7,949 bases of DNA from Croceicoccus sp. Lineage in GTDB: Bacteria > Pseudomonadota > Alphaproteobacteria > Sphingomonadales > Sphingomonadaceae. The stretch spans positions 1 through 7,949 of the forward strand of contig JAPYSD010000143.1 in the NCBI GenBank assembly GCA_029936705.1, given 5' to 3'. Position 1 is the first letter of the stretch, and each line of letters starts with the position of its first letter. The position numbers were made by a program, and so were the translations under genes. This document shows, one piece after another, positions 1-6,647 of the stretch. The notes under the pieces are model-generated. The model ran no database searches. It had not been told where the DNA came from and saw nothing but the letters and a program-made list of their open reading frames with translations.

Positions 1-612
1 CTCACGCTCGGCATCGCATTCCAGTGCTTCGAGGAAATCCTCCACCGGGCGGCCCAGGCTTTCCTCGCGGCTGGCGCCGGTGATCCGTTCCCACGCCGCG
101 TTCAGCGAGGACCAGCGCCCTTTGCAGTCGATCTCGAAGATTACCTCGTCGATGGTGTCGCGCAGCCGCTGGCTTTCGTCGCGCGCGGCGGCAAGGTCCG
201 CGCGGTCGCGCCGGGCGCGGTCGGCCCATGCGGCCAGCGGCAACGCCGTGACGGCAAGCAGGAAGCAGAAAACCCCGAAGGAAGACTGCAGCGCGGTCTG
301 CACGTCACCGAAACGAGCCGCGAAGAACGCGGTGGCCGCGATGATGGCAACCGCGGCGACGGCCCGCCGCAGCCCGCCCGCGACGGCGACCAGCACCGCC
401 AGCGGGAGGGCGAGGCACGCAGCGGGAAACACCGACTGCGAGAAGATGGCGGCGGTGCCAAGCACGGTCACCGCCATCAGCGCAATCGTCAGCCGTGGCC
501 CGTCGATCCGCGTCCATCCGCGCAAGCGTCCACGCGCGCGCCGGGCCGCGCCCTTGCCACAGGTTCCGTATCTCCCGCCGGCTGTTCCTGTCGGAGTAGC
601 CATCGCTGACAT
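1..612 (-). CDS. Membrane-anchored PAS-domain sensor protein, N-terminal part (C-terminus beyond left edge)
   Basis: The first 204 codons are present and the frame is still open at base 1. After a basic N-terminal stretch (residues 20-40, many Arg) there are about four hydrophobic segments near 41-60, 65-82, 84-100 and 112-128. A charged, helix-prone linker (129-152) and the start of a PAS domain (from about 153, with DEVIFEIDCKGRWSSLNAAW and ITGASREESLGRP) follow. The last membrane segment running into an Arg-rich linker resembles the end of MASE1-type sensory domains, but four segments are fewer than MASE1 usually has. The positive-inside pattern suggests cytoplasmic N-terminus and PAS domain. 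The output module is missing: histidine kinase or GGDEF/EAL are the usual partners, so signal and function stay open. An in-frame TAA lies just upstream. ATG 603 has an AAAAAGG ten bases ahead and is a serious alternative to ATG 612, where that motif is only one base away. Confidence 0.8.
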   Translation of the reverse strand, partial: MSAMATPTGTAGGRYGTCGKGAARRARGRLRGWTRIDGPRLTIALMAVTVLGTAAIFSQSVFPAACLALPLAVLVAVAGGLRRAVAAVAIIAATAFFAARFGDVQTALQSSFGVFCFLLAVTALPLAAWADRARRDRADLAAARDESQRLRDTIDEVIFEIDCKGRWSSLNAAWERITGASREESLGRPVEDFLEALECDAERE

Positions 613-680
613 GCCTTTTTATCGCAGGCCGCTGACTTGCGGCACGCGGCCATGCTGTGGGCACGGCAAACAAAGGCAAT

Positions 681-725
681 CCGAACACGGGACTAGGGGG
701 AAGCCCCTAATTCCCGAACAGGGAC
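681..725. repeat. Small hairpin flanked by two near-identical 13-mers downstream of galU
   Basis: A perfect 6-bp stem (TAGGGG at 694-699, CCCCTA at 704-709) encloses a 4-base loop. It is flanked by CCGAACACGGGAC (681-693) and CCCGAACAGGGAC (713-725), which are near-copies in direct orientation. The second copy also contains a 4-bp self-complementary TCCC/GGGA. It lies 17 bases past the galU stop, where a transcript terminator would be expected. No T-run follows on either strand, so it is not a classical intrinsic terminator. The rest of the 613-741 gap shows no convincing promoter for the sensor gene. Confidence 0.35.
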
Positions 726-741
726 AGTTACGTGGAGATGC

Positions 742-1644
742 TTATTCGGCCAGCAGGCGCTCTGCAATCGCGCGCACTTCGGCGCCCATGTCGTCGCGTT
801 CCAGCGCCAGTGCCAGCGTCGCCTCGACAAAGCCGGTCTTGGACCCGCAGTCATAGCGCTTGCCGTCGAAGGTGACCGCGTGGAACGGTTGGTTGCCGAT
901 CATGCGCGCCATGGCGTCGGTCAGCTGGATCTCGCCGCCCGCGCCCTTGTCCTGCGTTTCCAGCGTGCGCATCACTTCGGGCTGCAGGATGTAGCGGCCC
1001 GACACGATCTTGTTCGACGGCGCCTGGTCGACGGGCGGCTTTTCGACCAGCCCCTTCACCTCGGTCAGGCTGCCGTTTGCGGCGCCCGGATCGATCACGC
1101 CGTAGCTGGAGACCGATTCCTGCGGCACTTCCAGCACCGACACGAGATTGCCGCCAACCTCGTTATAGGCCTCGACCATCTGCTTCATGCAGCCGGGCTT
1201 GCCCCACATCAGCTCGTCGGGAAGCAGGATGGCGAACGGCTCGTCCCCCACGATGGCGCGCGCGCACCAGATCGCGTGGCCCAGGCCCATCGGCTCCTGC
1301 TGACGCACGGTGATGAGGTCGCCGGGCCGGAAACGCGTGGGGTCCAGCACGGACAGGTCCTTGCCGCGCTCCTTCATCGTCGCCTCGAGCTCGAAGGCGA
1401 TGTCGAAATTCTCGACCAGCGCGGTCTTGCCGCGGCCGGTGACGAAGATCATCTGCTCGATCCCCGCCTCGCGCGCCTCGTCCACCGCGTACTGGATCAG
1501 CGGCTTGTCGACGATGGGAAGCAGTTCCTTGGGAATGGCCTTGGTGGCAGGGAGGAAGCGCGTGCCGAGGCCGGCAACGGGGAATACGGCCTTGCGGATC
1601 GGCTTGCGGTCAGTCGTCGGGGAGGTTTCGGGCATGGGTGCCAT
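742..1644 (-). CDS. galU: UTP-glucose-1-phosphate uridylyltransferase
   Basis: This cytoplasmic enzyme makes UDP-glucose and pyrophosphate from UTP and glucose-1-phosphate, supplying glucosyl donors for exopolysaccharide, LPS and glycolipids. The 300-residue protein has the usual GalU length. Visible family motifs are the nucleotide-binding GLGTRFLPATKAIPKE (25-40) with VDKP (45-48), VTGRGK (68-73), QQEPMGLGHAIWCA (115-128), LLPDE (140-144), SYGVI (180-184), VEKP (200-203) and GGEIQLTDAM (236-245). The start at 1644 is chosen because AAAGGA lies three bases upstream and a candidate promoter would start transcription near 1672. ATG 1635 and ATG 1689 are alternatives, and the frame stays open further upstream. 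The gene is divergent from murA, so two envelope precursor genes share one control region. Stop codon is TAA. Confidence 0.95.
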   Translation of the reverse strand: MAPMPETSPTTDRKPIRKAVFPVAGLGTRFLPATKAIPKELLPIVDKPLIQYAVDEAREAGIEQMIFVTGRGKTALVENFDIAFELEATMKERGKDLSVLDPTRFRPGDLITVRQQEPMGLGHAIWCARAIVGDEPFAILLPDELMWGKPGCMKQMVEAYNEVGGNLVSVLEVPQESVSSYGVIDPGAANGSLTEVKGLVEKPPVDQAPSNKIVSGRYILQPEVMRTLETQDKGAGGEIQLTDAMARMIGNQPFHAVTFDGKRYDCGSKTGFVEATLALALERDDMGAEVRAIAERLLAE

Positions 1645-1678
1645 CAGTCCTTTGTGCTGCGAAAGCGAAATCTCGTGT

Positions 1679-1708
1679 TTTCTAGGCATTGGGCCCACAA
1701 GGTTGCAA
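1679..1708 (-). promoter_or_regulatory. Candidate sigma70-type promoter for galU
   Basis: Reading the minus strand, TTGCAA (1708-1703) is followed after 18 bases by TAGAAA (1684-1679). Each box matches four of six consensus positions. Transcription would begin near 1672, giving a leader of roughly 28 bases to the ATG at 1644 and excluding the upstream ATG at 1689. The remainder of the 132-base galU-murA spacer must also hold the murA promoter. I see no good -35/-10 pair there, and murA has no strong ribosome binding site. By-eye call in a GC-rich organism, so weak. Confidence 0.25.
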
Positions 1709-1776
1709 GACCGTGTCCGGTGGATCGGTGCTCCCATACGGCTTGCGATCAGTCTATTTCGGGCTAAAGCGGGCCG

Positions 1777-3060
1777 ATGGACAAGATAGTCATTCAAGGC
1801 GGCAAGCGCCTTTCGGGTACGCTGCCGATCTCGGGCGCGAAAAATGCCGCTCTCACGCTGCTTCCCTGCGCGCTGCTGACCGAAGAGCCGTTGACGCTGC
1901 GCAACCTGCCGCGGCTGGCGGATATCGACCAGTTCCAGCACCTGCTCAACGGCTTTGGGGTGTCGACCGCGATTGCAGGTTCGCGGCCCGAGGATTTCGG
2001 CCGGGTGATGACCTTGCAGGCTACGCGCCTGACCAGTTCAACCGCGCCATACGACATCGTACGCAAGATGCGCGCCTCGATCCTGGTGCTGGGGCCGCTG
2101 CTGGCCCGCGCGGGCGAGGCGACCGTATCGCTGCCGGGCGGCTGCGCGATCGGCAACCGGCCGATCGACCTGCATCTGAAGGCGCTGGAAGCGATGGGGG
2201 CCGAGATCGAACTGGCGGCCGGCTATGTCCGCGCGCATGCCCCCGATGGCGGGCTGCCGGGCGGGGATTTCACCTTCCCCGTCGTCTCTGTCGGCGCGAC
2301 CGAGAATGCACTGATGGCCGCCGTGCTCGCGAGGGGCACCACGCGGCTGGAAAACGCCGCGCGCGAGCCGGAGATCGTGGACCTGTGCAGGCTGCTTTCG
2401 GCCATGGGCGCCGAGATCGAGGGGATCGGCGAATCGGAACTGACGATTCACGGCGTCGACCGGCTGCACGGCGCGACCTATCGCGTGATGGCCGACCGGA
2501 TCGAGGCAGGCAGCTATGCCTGCGCCGCAGCGATTACGGGGGGCGACGTGTTCCTGAAGGGCGCCGATGCGCATGACATGCGCGCCACGACCCATGCGCT
2601 GCGCAACGCGGGCGTTGTGGTGGAAGAGCGCAAGGACGGCATCCAGATCGCGCCCAACGGTCCGCTCAAGGCCGTGAACATCTCGACCGCGCCGTTCCCG
2701 GGCTTTGCCACCGACATGCAGGCGCAGATGATGGCGCTGCTATGCCTGGCCGAGGGCACCAGCGTGCTGAACGAGACGATTTTCGAAAACCGCTACATGC
2801 ACGTGCCCGAGCTGAACCGCATGGGCGCGCATATCGAGACCAATGGCCGCACGGCGGTGGTCCACGGCGTGACAAAGCTGACCGGCGCGGAAGTGATGGC
2901 GACCGACCTGCGCGCATCGATGTCGCTGGTGATCGCTGGCCTTGCCGCCGAGGGCGAGACGACGGTGCACCGCCTCTATCACCTCGACCGCGGGTACGAG
3001 CGGCTGGAGGAAAAGCTGCAGCTGGTCGGCGCTCAGGTCGAGCGGGTTGGCGGGGATTGA
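1777..3060 (+). CDS. murA: UDP-N-acetylglucosamine 1-carboxyvinyltransferase
   Basis: MurA transfers enolpyruvate from phosphoenolpyruvate to UDP-GlcNAc, the first committed step of peptidoglycan synthesis, in the cytoplasm. The 427-residue protein is close to the E. coli length (419) and reads as one intact EPSP-synthase-like fold. Key residues are visible: the substrate-binding Lys22-Asn23 in SGAKNAAL, the catalytic Cys123 in LPGGCAIGNRPID (E. coli Cys115), Asp313 in FATDMQAQ (E. coli Asp305), and Arg405 in LDRGYERLEEKL (E. coli Arg397). Because Cys rather than Asp is present at the active site, the enzyme is predicted to be sensitive to fosfomycin as a protein. Start ATG 1777 gives the canonical MDKIVIQGG opening. 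Only a weak GC-rich sequence precedes it. It is divergent from galU and followed by a low-GC lipoprotein gene after 69 bases. Confidence 0.97.
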   Translation: MDKIVIQGGKRLSGTLPISGAKNAALTLLPCALLTEEPLTLRNLPRLADIDQFQHLLNGFGVSTAIAGSRPEDFGRVMTLQATRLTSSTAPYDIVRKMRASILVLGPLLARAGEATVSLPGGCAIGNRPIDLHLKALEAMGAEIELAAGYVRAHAPDGGLPGGDFTFPVVSVGATENALMAAVLARGTTRLENAAREPEIVDLCRLLSAMGAEIEGIGESELTIHGVDRLHGATYRVMADRIEAGSYACAAAITGGDVFLKGADAHDMRATTHALRNAGVVVEERKDGIQIAPNGPLKAVNISTAPFPGFATDMQAQMMALLCLAEGTSVLNETIFENRYMHVPELNRMGAHIETNGRTAVVHGVTKLTGAEVMATDLRASMSLVIAGLAAEGETTVHRLYHLDRGYERLEEKLQLVGAQVERVGGD

Positions 3061-3129
3061 TCGGGGCGCATTGCGGACCGGCAACTCACGCCGGTTGCGA
3101 ACATCGAGCGAACGCGCCAAAAATGGGCG

Positions 3130-3645
3130 ATGCGTCGTCTTGTTGTCCTTCTGTCTGCGCCATTCCTGCCGCTAGCACTTGGTAGTTGTTCGTACATCTA
3201 CGACCTGAAGGCAGTGACGATTGACGGGCGCATCGCGTTTGTTGTCGATCCCGATTCTAGCCGGCAAGCGGATTGCATAAGCAGCATTTACGTCGCGGTT
3301 GATGACGGCGGACCGTTGGCTGAACCCGTTGCAGGTGATGAAGTGGGGCTCGTCGAAAACGGTGGTGTCTATTGGTGGGATTTCCGCGATGTGCGCTCGT
3401 GCGATAACCCCTTCCCGATCTTTTACGGAGATGAGCTACAAGGTGAGCCATCCGACAACGTGGGATATGTGGCTCCGAAACCGCTAGTATCGGATGTGGT
3501 CTATCAGGTCGGAACTGGCGGAAGCGGTTCGGGGAGTGGAACTGTGTGGTTCAGGATGCGGCCCGACGGTCGAATCGAGAATTATCAAAGTGATCCGACG
3601 CCGCCGTCACGGGATGCGGATGGCTATGTAGTTGAGCCGAACTGA
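3130..3645 (+). CDS. Predicted lipoprotein of unknown function, low GC
   Basis: I do not recognise this 171-residue protein. It starts with a lipoprotein signal: Arg2-Arg3, a hydrophobic core (4-17), then the lipobox L-G-S-C with Cys20 as the likely lipidated residue. This predicts export and a membrane anchor. The mature part (about 151 residues) has two further cysteines, Cys49 and Cys91, which could form a disulfide in the periplasm. It also has an aromatic YWWDF patch (81-85), a flexible GSGSGSG stretch (131-137) and a Pro/Asp-rich tail. Codon use differs sharply from its neighbours: sampled 60-base blocks are 50-53% GC, while a murA block reaches about 80%. No good ribosome binding site precedes ATG 3130 and no in-frame ATG/GTG/TTG is seen in the preceding gap. 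The signal peptide, the stop and the absence of a competing frame support a real gene. The composition suggests recent acquisition. Confidence 0.75.
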   Translation: MRRLVVLLSAPFLPLALGSCSYIYDLKAVTIDGRIAFVVDPDSSRQADCISSIYVAVDDGGPLAEPVAGDEVGLVENGGVYWWDFRDVRSCDNPFPIFYGDELQGEPSDNVGYVAPKPLVSDVVYQVGTGGSGSGSGTVWFRMRPDGRIENYQSDPTPPSRDADGYVVEPN

Positions 3646-3695
3646 GCACTTTGGCGAATTTTGCTATCCATCCCCAATCCGGGCCTTGCGGTTGC

Positions 3696-4112
3696 CTAAT
3701 CCCAGCTCTTCACCGCCCCGCGCTTCGCCTTCACCTCGCCGCGTTCCTTCTTCGACTTCAGCCGCTTCAACTTGCCCACGCGGTTGACGCGTGACTTGGC
3801 GCGTTTCTTCGGCTGCACCATCGCCTGTTCAAGCAGTTCGGTCAGCTTGTCGCGCGCGTCGGTGCGGTTTTCGGCCTGCGTGCGGAAACGCTTTGCCTCG
3901 ATCAGCAGGTCGCCGCTGGCGGTCAGCTTGCTGCCAGCCAGCCGTTGCAGCCGGTGAAAGATCGGCTGCGGCAGGTTCAGGGCATAGATATTGACACGCA
4001 GCTGTACCGCGGTCGCCACCTTGTTGACGTTCTGCCCGCCGGGGCCCGACGCGGTGACGAACCGTTCTTCGGCCAGGGCGTGAGCGCGGTCGATTATGCC
4101 TCCGGAGGACAT
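3696..4112 (-). CDS. arfB: Alternative ribosome-rescue factor / peptidyl-tRNA hydrolase ArfB (YaeJ)
   Basis: ArfB enters the empty A site of ribosomes stalled at the end of a broken mRNA and hydrolyses the peptidyl-tRNA, a tmRNA-independent rescue. The 138-residue protein has the release-factor-like catalytic domain with GPGGQNVNK (23-31; GGQ at 25-27). It ends in a long Lys/Arg-rich tail (about 102-138), the part that occupies the mRNA channel in ArfB. Size and GGQ position match E. coli ArfB (140 residues, GGQ at 26-28), which favours ATG 4112 over ATG 4157. AGGGGAG lies three bases upstream of 4112. It lacks the large N-terminal domains of RF1/RF2, so it is not a canonical release factor. 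It is the last gene of the five-gene operon and overlaps the pseudouridine synthase end by 19 bases, suggesting translational coupling. Confidence 0.92.
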   Translation of the reverse strand: MSSGGIIDRAHALAEERFVTASGPGGQNVNKVATAVQLRVNIYALNLPQPIFHRLQRLAGSKLTASGDLLIEAKRFRTQAENRTDARDKLTELLEQAMVQPKKRAKSRVNRVGKLKRLKSKKERGEVKAKRGAVKSWD

Positions 4113-4795
4113 TGGCTCCCCTGCGGCCAATCGATCGTTGCGGGCAATTCCGGGCAAAGCCGCGCGAAATCGGCGGGCAGCGGGGCAATCGCGCTGATCG
4201 GGTCCTTGCCTTCGCGCTGGACCACCAGCTCCGCGGCGTGCAGCATGGTGCGGCCAGCGCCCTTTCCGTCGCCATAGACCGGATCGCCGAGCAGCGGGAA
4301 ACCCAGCCCGGCCAATGCGTGAATCCGGATCTGGTGGGTTCGGCCGGTTTCCGGTGCGAAGGCGATCGCCGTCACCCCGTCCTTTACGCCCAGCTTGCTC
4401 CAGTGCGTCACCGATGGCTTGCCCTTCTTCGCCGCGATCATGCGCCAGCCCTTTTCGGCGCTGCTGATCTTGGACAGTGACAGCGCGATCGTGCCTTCAT
4501 CCTCGGCCAGTTCGCCCGCCAGCAGGCCGATGTAATGCTTGGTCACAGCCCGCGCCTCGAACGCCGCGCTGAAGCGTTTCAGCGCCTTGGGATTGCGCGC
4601 CAGCAGCAGGCAGCCCGAGGTATCGGTATCGATCCGGTGCACCGGCACGGGATCGCGCTGAAAGCCGAGGCGCAGCGTCTCGATGTGATCCTCGAGGCTG
4701 GGTCCGCCCGCCCGGGGGCGTTCGATGGGAAGGCCAGCGGGCTTGTCGATGACCAGCGCTTCGCCGTCCTCGAACAGGATATCGATGTCTTTCAT
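4094..4795 (-). CDS. RluA-family RNA pseudouridine synthase
   Basis: The product converts specific uridines in rRNA or tRNA to pseudouridine. The 233-residue protein shows the RluA-family set: VIDKPAGLPIE (15-25), the catalytic motif HRIDTDTSG (53-61) with Asp56 as the nucleophile, TKHYIGLLAG (85-94), TGRTHQIRIH (150-159) and LLGDPVYG (168-175). There is no N-terminal S4 RNA-binding domain, so it resembles the short RluA-type rather than RluB/C/D/E/F-type enzymes with S4. The target uridine cannot be read from sequence. The start ATG at 4795 forms an ATGA overlap with the aminotransferase stop. The same frame is open much further upstream but there lies inside the aminotransferase gene and lacks family similarity. 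Its last 19 bases overlap arfB, so two translation-related proteins are coupled. Confidence 0.92.
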   Translation of the reverse strand: MKDIDILFEDGEALVIDKPAGLPIERPRAGGPSLEDHIETLRLGFQRDPVPVHRIDTDTSGCLLLARNPKALKRFSAAFEARAVTKHYIGLLAGELAEDEGTIALSLSKISSAEKGWRMIAAKKGKPSVTHWSKLGVKDGVTAIAFAPETGRTHQIRIHALAGLGFPLLGDPVYGDGKGAGRTMLHAAELVVQREGKDPISAIAPLPADFARLCPELPATIDWPQGSQCPPEA

Positions 4796-5988
4796 AATTC
4801 TCTGACTGCCGTTTCGATGCGCTGCAGGGCTGCGCGCAATGTGTCTTCGCTTGCCGCGAAACTGATGCGGAATCCGGCAAGCCCGCAATGCGCCCCGCCA
4901 AAGGCCGATGCCGGGACCACCGCGACCCCGTGTTCCAGCAGGTGCAATGCCAGCGCGCCATCGTCTTCCACGGCGCCGCCGATCAGGGGTGCGGCATCGA
5001 CCAGGCAATAGAACGCGCCATCGGGCACGGGCGTCGACAGGCCGGGCATCGCATCGATGCCGGCACAGACCAGGTCGCGGCGCGCGCGGAAGAGGTCGCG
5101 CCATTCGGCCAGGAAATCCTGCGGTCCCTCCATCGCCGCAACCGCGCCCGCCTGGCTGATCGAGCAGGGATTGCCGCTGCTGTGCGATTGCAGCCGCTCC
5201 ATCGCGCGGATCAGCCATTCGGGCCCGGTGGCGAAGCCGATGCGCAGGCCGGTCATCGCATGGCTTTTCGATACGCCCGATATGGTCAGCACGCGGTGCG
5301 CAAGGTCGGGGCGCAGCGCGGCCAGGGTTGCGTGTCTGCCGCCGGTGTAGCGCAGGGGCGCATAGATATCGTCGCTCATCACCAGCACGCGCGGATGGCG
5401 GTCGAGCACGTCTGCGATGGCGAGCAGTTCGTCTGCCGGAAAAACCGCCCCGGTCGGATTGCCGGGGCTGTTAAGCAGGAGCCAGCGCGTGCGCGGGGTG
5501 ATCGCCGCCTCCAAAGCGTCGGCCAAAAAGCGGAACGCGCTGGCGGGCGTGGTCGGCAGCGGCACGACCTTGGCCCCGGCGAAGCGCGCGATTTCGGGAT
5601 AGCTGACCCACCAGGGCGCGGGGATCACCACCTCGTCGCCCGGGTCAATCGTGGCGCAGAGCGCGTGGAAGATCGCCTGCTTGCCGCCCGCGCTGATCGT
5701 GGTGTCGGCAGGGGTCGCCGCAATGCCGAGGTCGCGGGTAAAATGCAGCGCGGCGGCGCGTTTCATCGCGCTGGTGCCGCCGACGGGCGTATAACGCGTT
5801 GCGCCGTCCCGCAGCGCCTGGTGCATCGCCTCGATCACGTGGGGCGGCGTGGCCAGGTCAGGTTCGCCCACCGATAGCGAGATTATGTCACGCCCCGCTT
5901 CGCGCAGCGCGGTCGCGCGGTCGGTCATGGCCGTGGTCTGCGACGGCTGGATCCGCTGCAGGGCCTGGGAAAGCTGCGGCTGGCTCAT
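4792..5988 (-). CDS. Class I PLP-dependent aminotransferase (aspartate aminotransferase I-beta-like)
   Basis: A fold-type I aminotransferase of 398 residues, the usual size, cytoplasmic. Active-site elements are complete: SVGEPDLATP (39-48), SAGGKQAI (99-106), PWWVSYPE (125-132), NSPGNPTG (173-180), SDDIY (206-210) with Asp207 for the PLP ring nitrogen, SGVSKSHAMTGLRIG (237-251) with Schiff-base Lys241 and phosphate-binding Arg249, and Arg374 in FRISFA for the substrate carboxylate. Relatives include aspartate and aspartate/prephenate aminotransferases. Some positions differ from the commonest I-beta pattern as I remember it: PWW for PYW, SDDIYA for SDEIYE, TGLRIGF for TGWRIGY. The amino donor and acceptor are therefore uncertain and I give no gene symbol. 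Both ends are ATGA overlaps, with the class IV aminotransferase upstream and the pseudouridine synthase downstream. No clear ribosome binding site precedes ATG 5988, which fits reinitiation after the upstream stop. Confidence 0.9.
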   Translation of the reverse strand: MSQPQLSQALQRIQPSQTTAMTDRATALREAGRDIISLSVGEPDLATPPHVIEAMHQALRDGATRYTPVGGTSAMKRAAALHFTRDLGIAATPADTTISAGGKQAIFHALCATIDPGDEVVIPAPWWVSYPEIARFAGAKVVPLPTTPASAFRFLADALEAAITPRTRWLLLNSPGNPTGAVFPADELLAIADVLDRHPRVLVMSDDIYAPLRYTGGRHATLAALRPDLAHRVLTISGVSKSHAMTGLRIGFATGPEWLIRAMERLQSHSSGNPCSISQAGAVAAMEGPQDFLAEWRDLFRARRDLVCAGIDAMPGLSTPVPDGAFYCLVDAAPLIGGAVEDDGALALHLLEHGVAVVPASAFGGAHCGLAGFRISFAASEDTLRAALQRIETAVREL

Positions 5989-6647
5989 GCGGAGGCGATC
6001 AGGCGCGCGCGCATCAGGCCGCGCAGCGAATTGCCGATCATCAACCCTTCGCGCAGGTCTTCGGCGCGCAGTTCCGCTTCCTCGGCGCGACCTTCCTCGA
6101 TCAGGAAGCGGCGCAATACGCCGGGCAGGAGGCCTGCCGACAACGGGGGGGTCAGCAGCTTGCCATCACGCTCGACGAAGACATTGGTAAAGCTTCCCTC
6201 CGTAACGAGGCCATCGGCGCGCACGAGGATCGCTTCCTTCGCGCCCTTGCCGGCTGCGGCCTCGCGGGCCGCGTCATAGAAGTCGCGCTCGGTGGTCTTG
6301 TGGCGCAGGCGTGGGTCGTCGGGGCGTATCTCCAGCGGCACCAGCGCGGCGGGAACGGGCTCTTCCAGCGGAGCGGGAAAAGGCTTCAGCCGAATCGCGA
6401 ACCTGCCGTCGCGTTGCAATTCGATCTTCAGCCGCGCCGCTTCGCGGTGGGTGAAGCAGACCGCCTGCACCTCGTTCCTGATCGCGTGGCGATCGCAATC
6501 GAAATCCAGCTCTGCCGCGCTTTCCTTCAGCCGTTCCAGGTGAAGCTCGATCATGGGCACGCCCTTTTGCGGATCATAGCCCATCGTCTCGATCAGCATC
6601 GTGTCGGGCGCCAGGGTGCGCAGCGGCAGGGGCTGGCTGATGGTCAA
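5985..6647 (-). CDS. Class IV aminotransferase, PabC-like (probable aminodeoxychorismate lyase)
   Basis: A 220-residue fold-type IV PLP protein. Visible elements are DTMLIETM (15-22), LHLERLKESA (35-44) with Arg39 for the phosphate, HKTTERDFYDAARE (116-129) with Lys117 as likely Schiff-base lysine, TEGSFTNVF (149-157) with Glu150 for the ring nitrogen, LLPGVLR (173-179) and GNSLRGLM (205-212). LIETM and GNSLRGL are typical of the PabC domain fused behind PabB in some bacteria. The best guess is 4-amino-4-deoxychorismate lyase, which makes p-aminobenzoate for folate. Other class IV substrates (branched-chain or D-amino acids) cannot be excluded. It is shorter than E. coli PabC (269). The start is read as TTG 6647 inside a TTGA overlap with the polA stop, with a G-rich CTGGGGGG about nine bases ahead. 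The next in-frame ATG (6599) would remove 16 residues and cut into the conserved start of the domain. Confidence 0.8.
   Translation of the reverse strand: MTISQPLPLRTLAPDTMLIETMGYDPQKGVPMIELHLERLKESAAELDFDCDRHAIRNEVQAVCFTHREAARLKIELQRDGRFAIRLKPFPAPLEEPVPAALVPLEIRPDDPRLRHKTTERDFYDAAREAAAGKGAKEAILVRADGLVTEGSFTNVFVERDGKLLTPPLSAGLLPGVLRRFLIEEGRAEEAELRAEDLREGLMIGNSLRGLMRARLIASA

Noticed and set aside
80..856. Plus-strand open frame of 258 residues across the sensor N-terminus and galU end
   Set aside because: It is antisense to two well-supported genes, has no recognisable domain and is Arg/Ser/Ala-rich as expected of a GC-rich shadow frame.
880..1767. Plus-strand open frame of 295 residues antisense to galU
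   Set aside because: galU is unambiguous on the other strand. The product is a His/Arg/Leu-rich mirror of its codons with no motif.
1690..1941. Extension of galU to an ATG at 1941
   Set aside because: It would add 99 residues without GalU similarity and overlap the divergent murA coding region.
2038..2595. Minus-strand open frame of 185 residues inside murA
   Set aside because: It lies wholly antisense to murA, with no domain and no start signal.
3077..3095. Hairpin ACCGGC-AACTCAC-GCCGGT after murA as a terminator
   Set aside because: The stem is only 6 bp and no T-run follows. It could be chance in GC-rich DNA.
3675..3694. Imperfect hairpin (CAATCCG/CGGTTG) between the convergent lipoprotein gene and arfB as a bidirectional terminator
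   Set aside because: The stem has a bulged T and there is no T-run on either strand. The position is suggestive but the structure is too weak to call.
4104..4108. GGAGG inside arfB as a ribosome binding site for a shorter product
   Set aside because: No ATG, GTG or TTG follows at a usable distance, and a later start would approach the conserved GGQ domain.
4113..4157. Upstream ATG at 4157 for arfB
   Set aside because: It adds 15 residues with no family counterpart. The start at 4112 puts the GGQ motif within one residue of its place in E. coli ArfB.
4796..5218. Extension of the pseudouridine synthase to 5218
   Set aside because: The added stretch is out of frame within the aminotransferase gene and low in sense. 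The ATGA junction at 4795 gives a normal RluA start.
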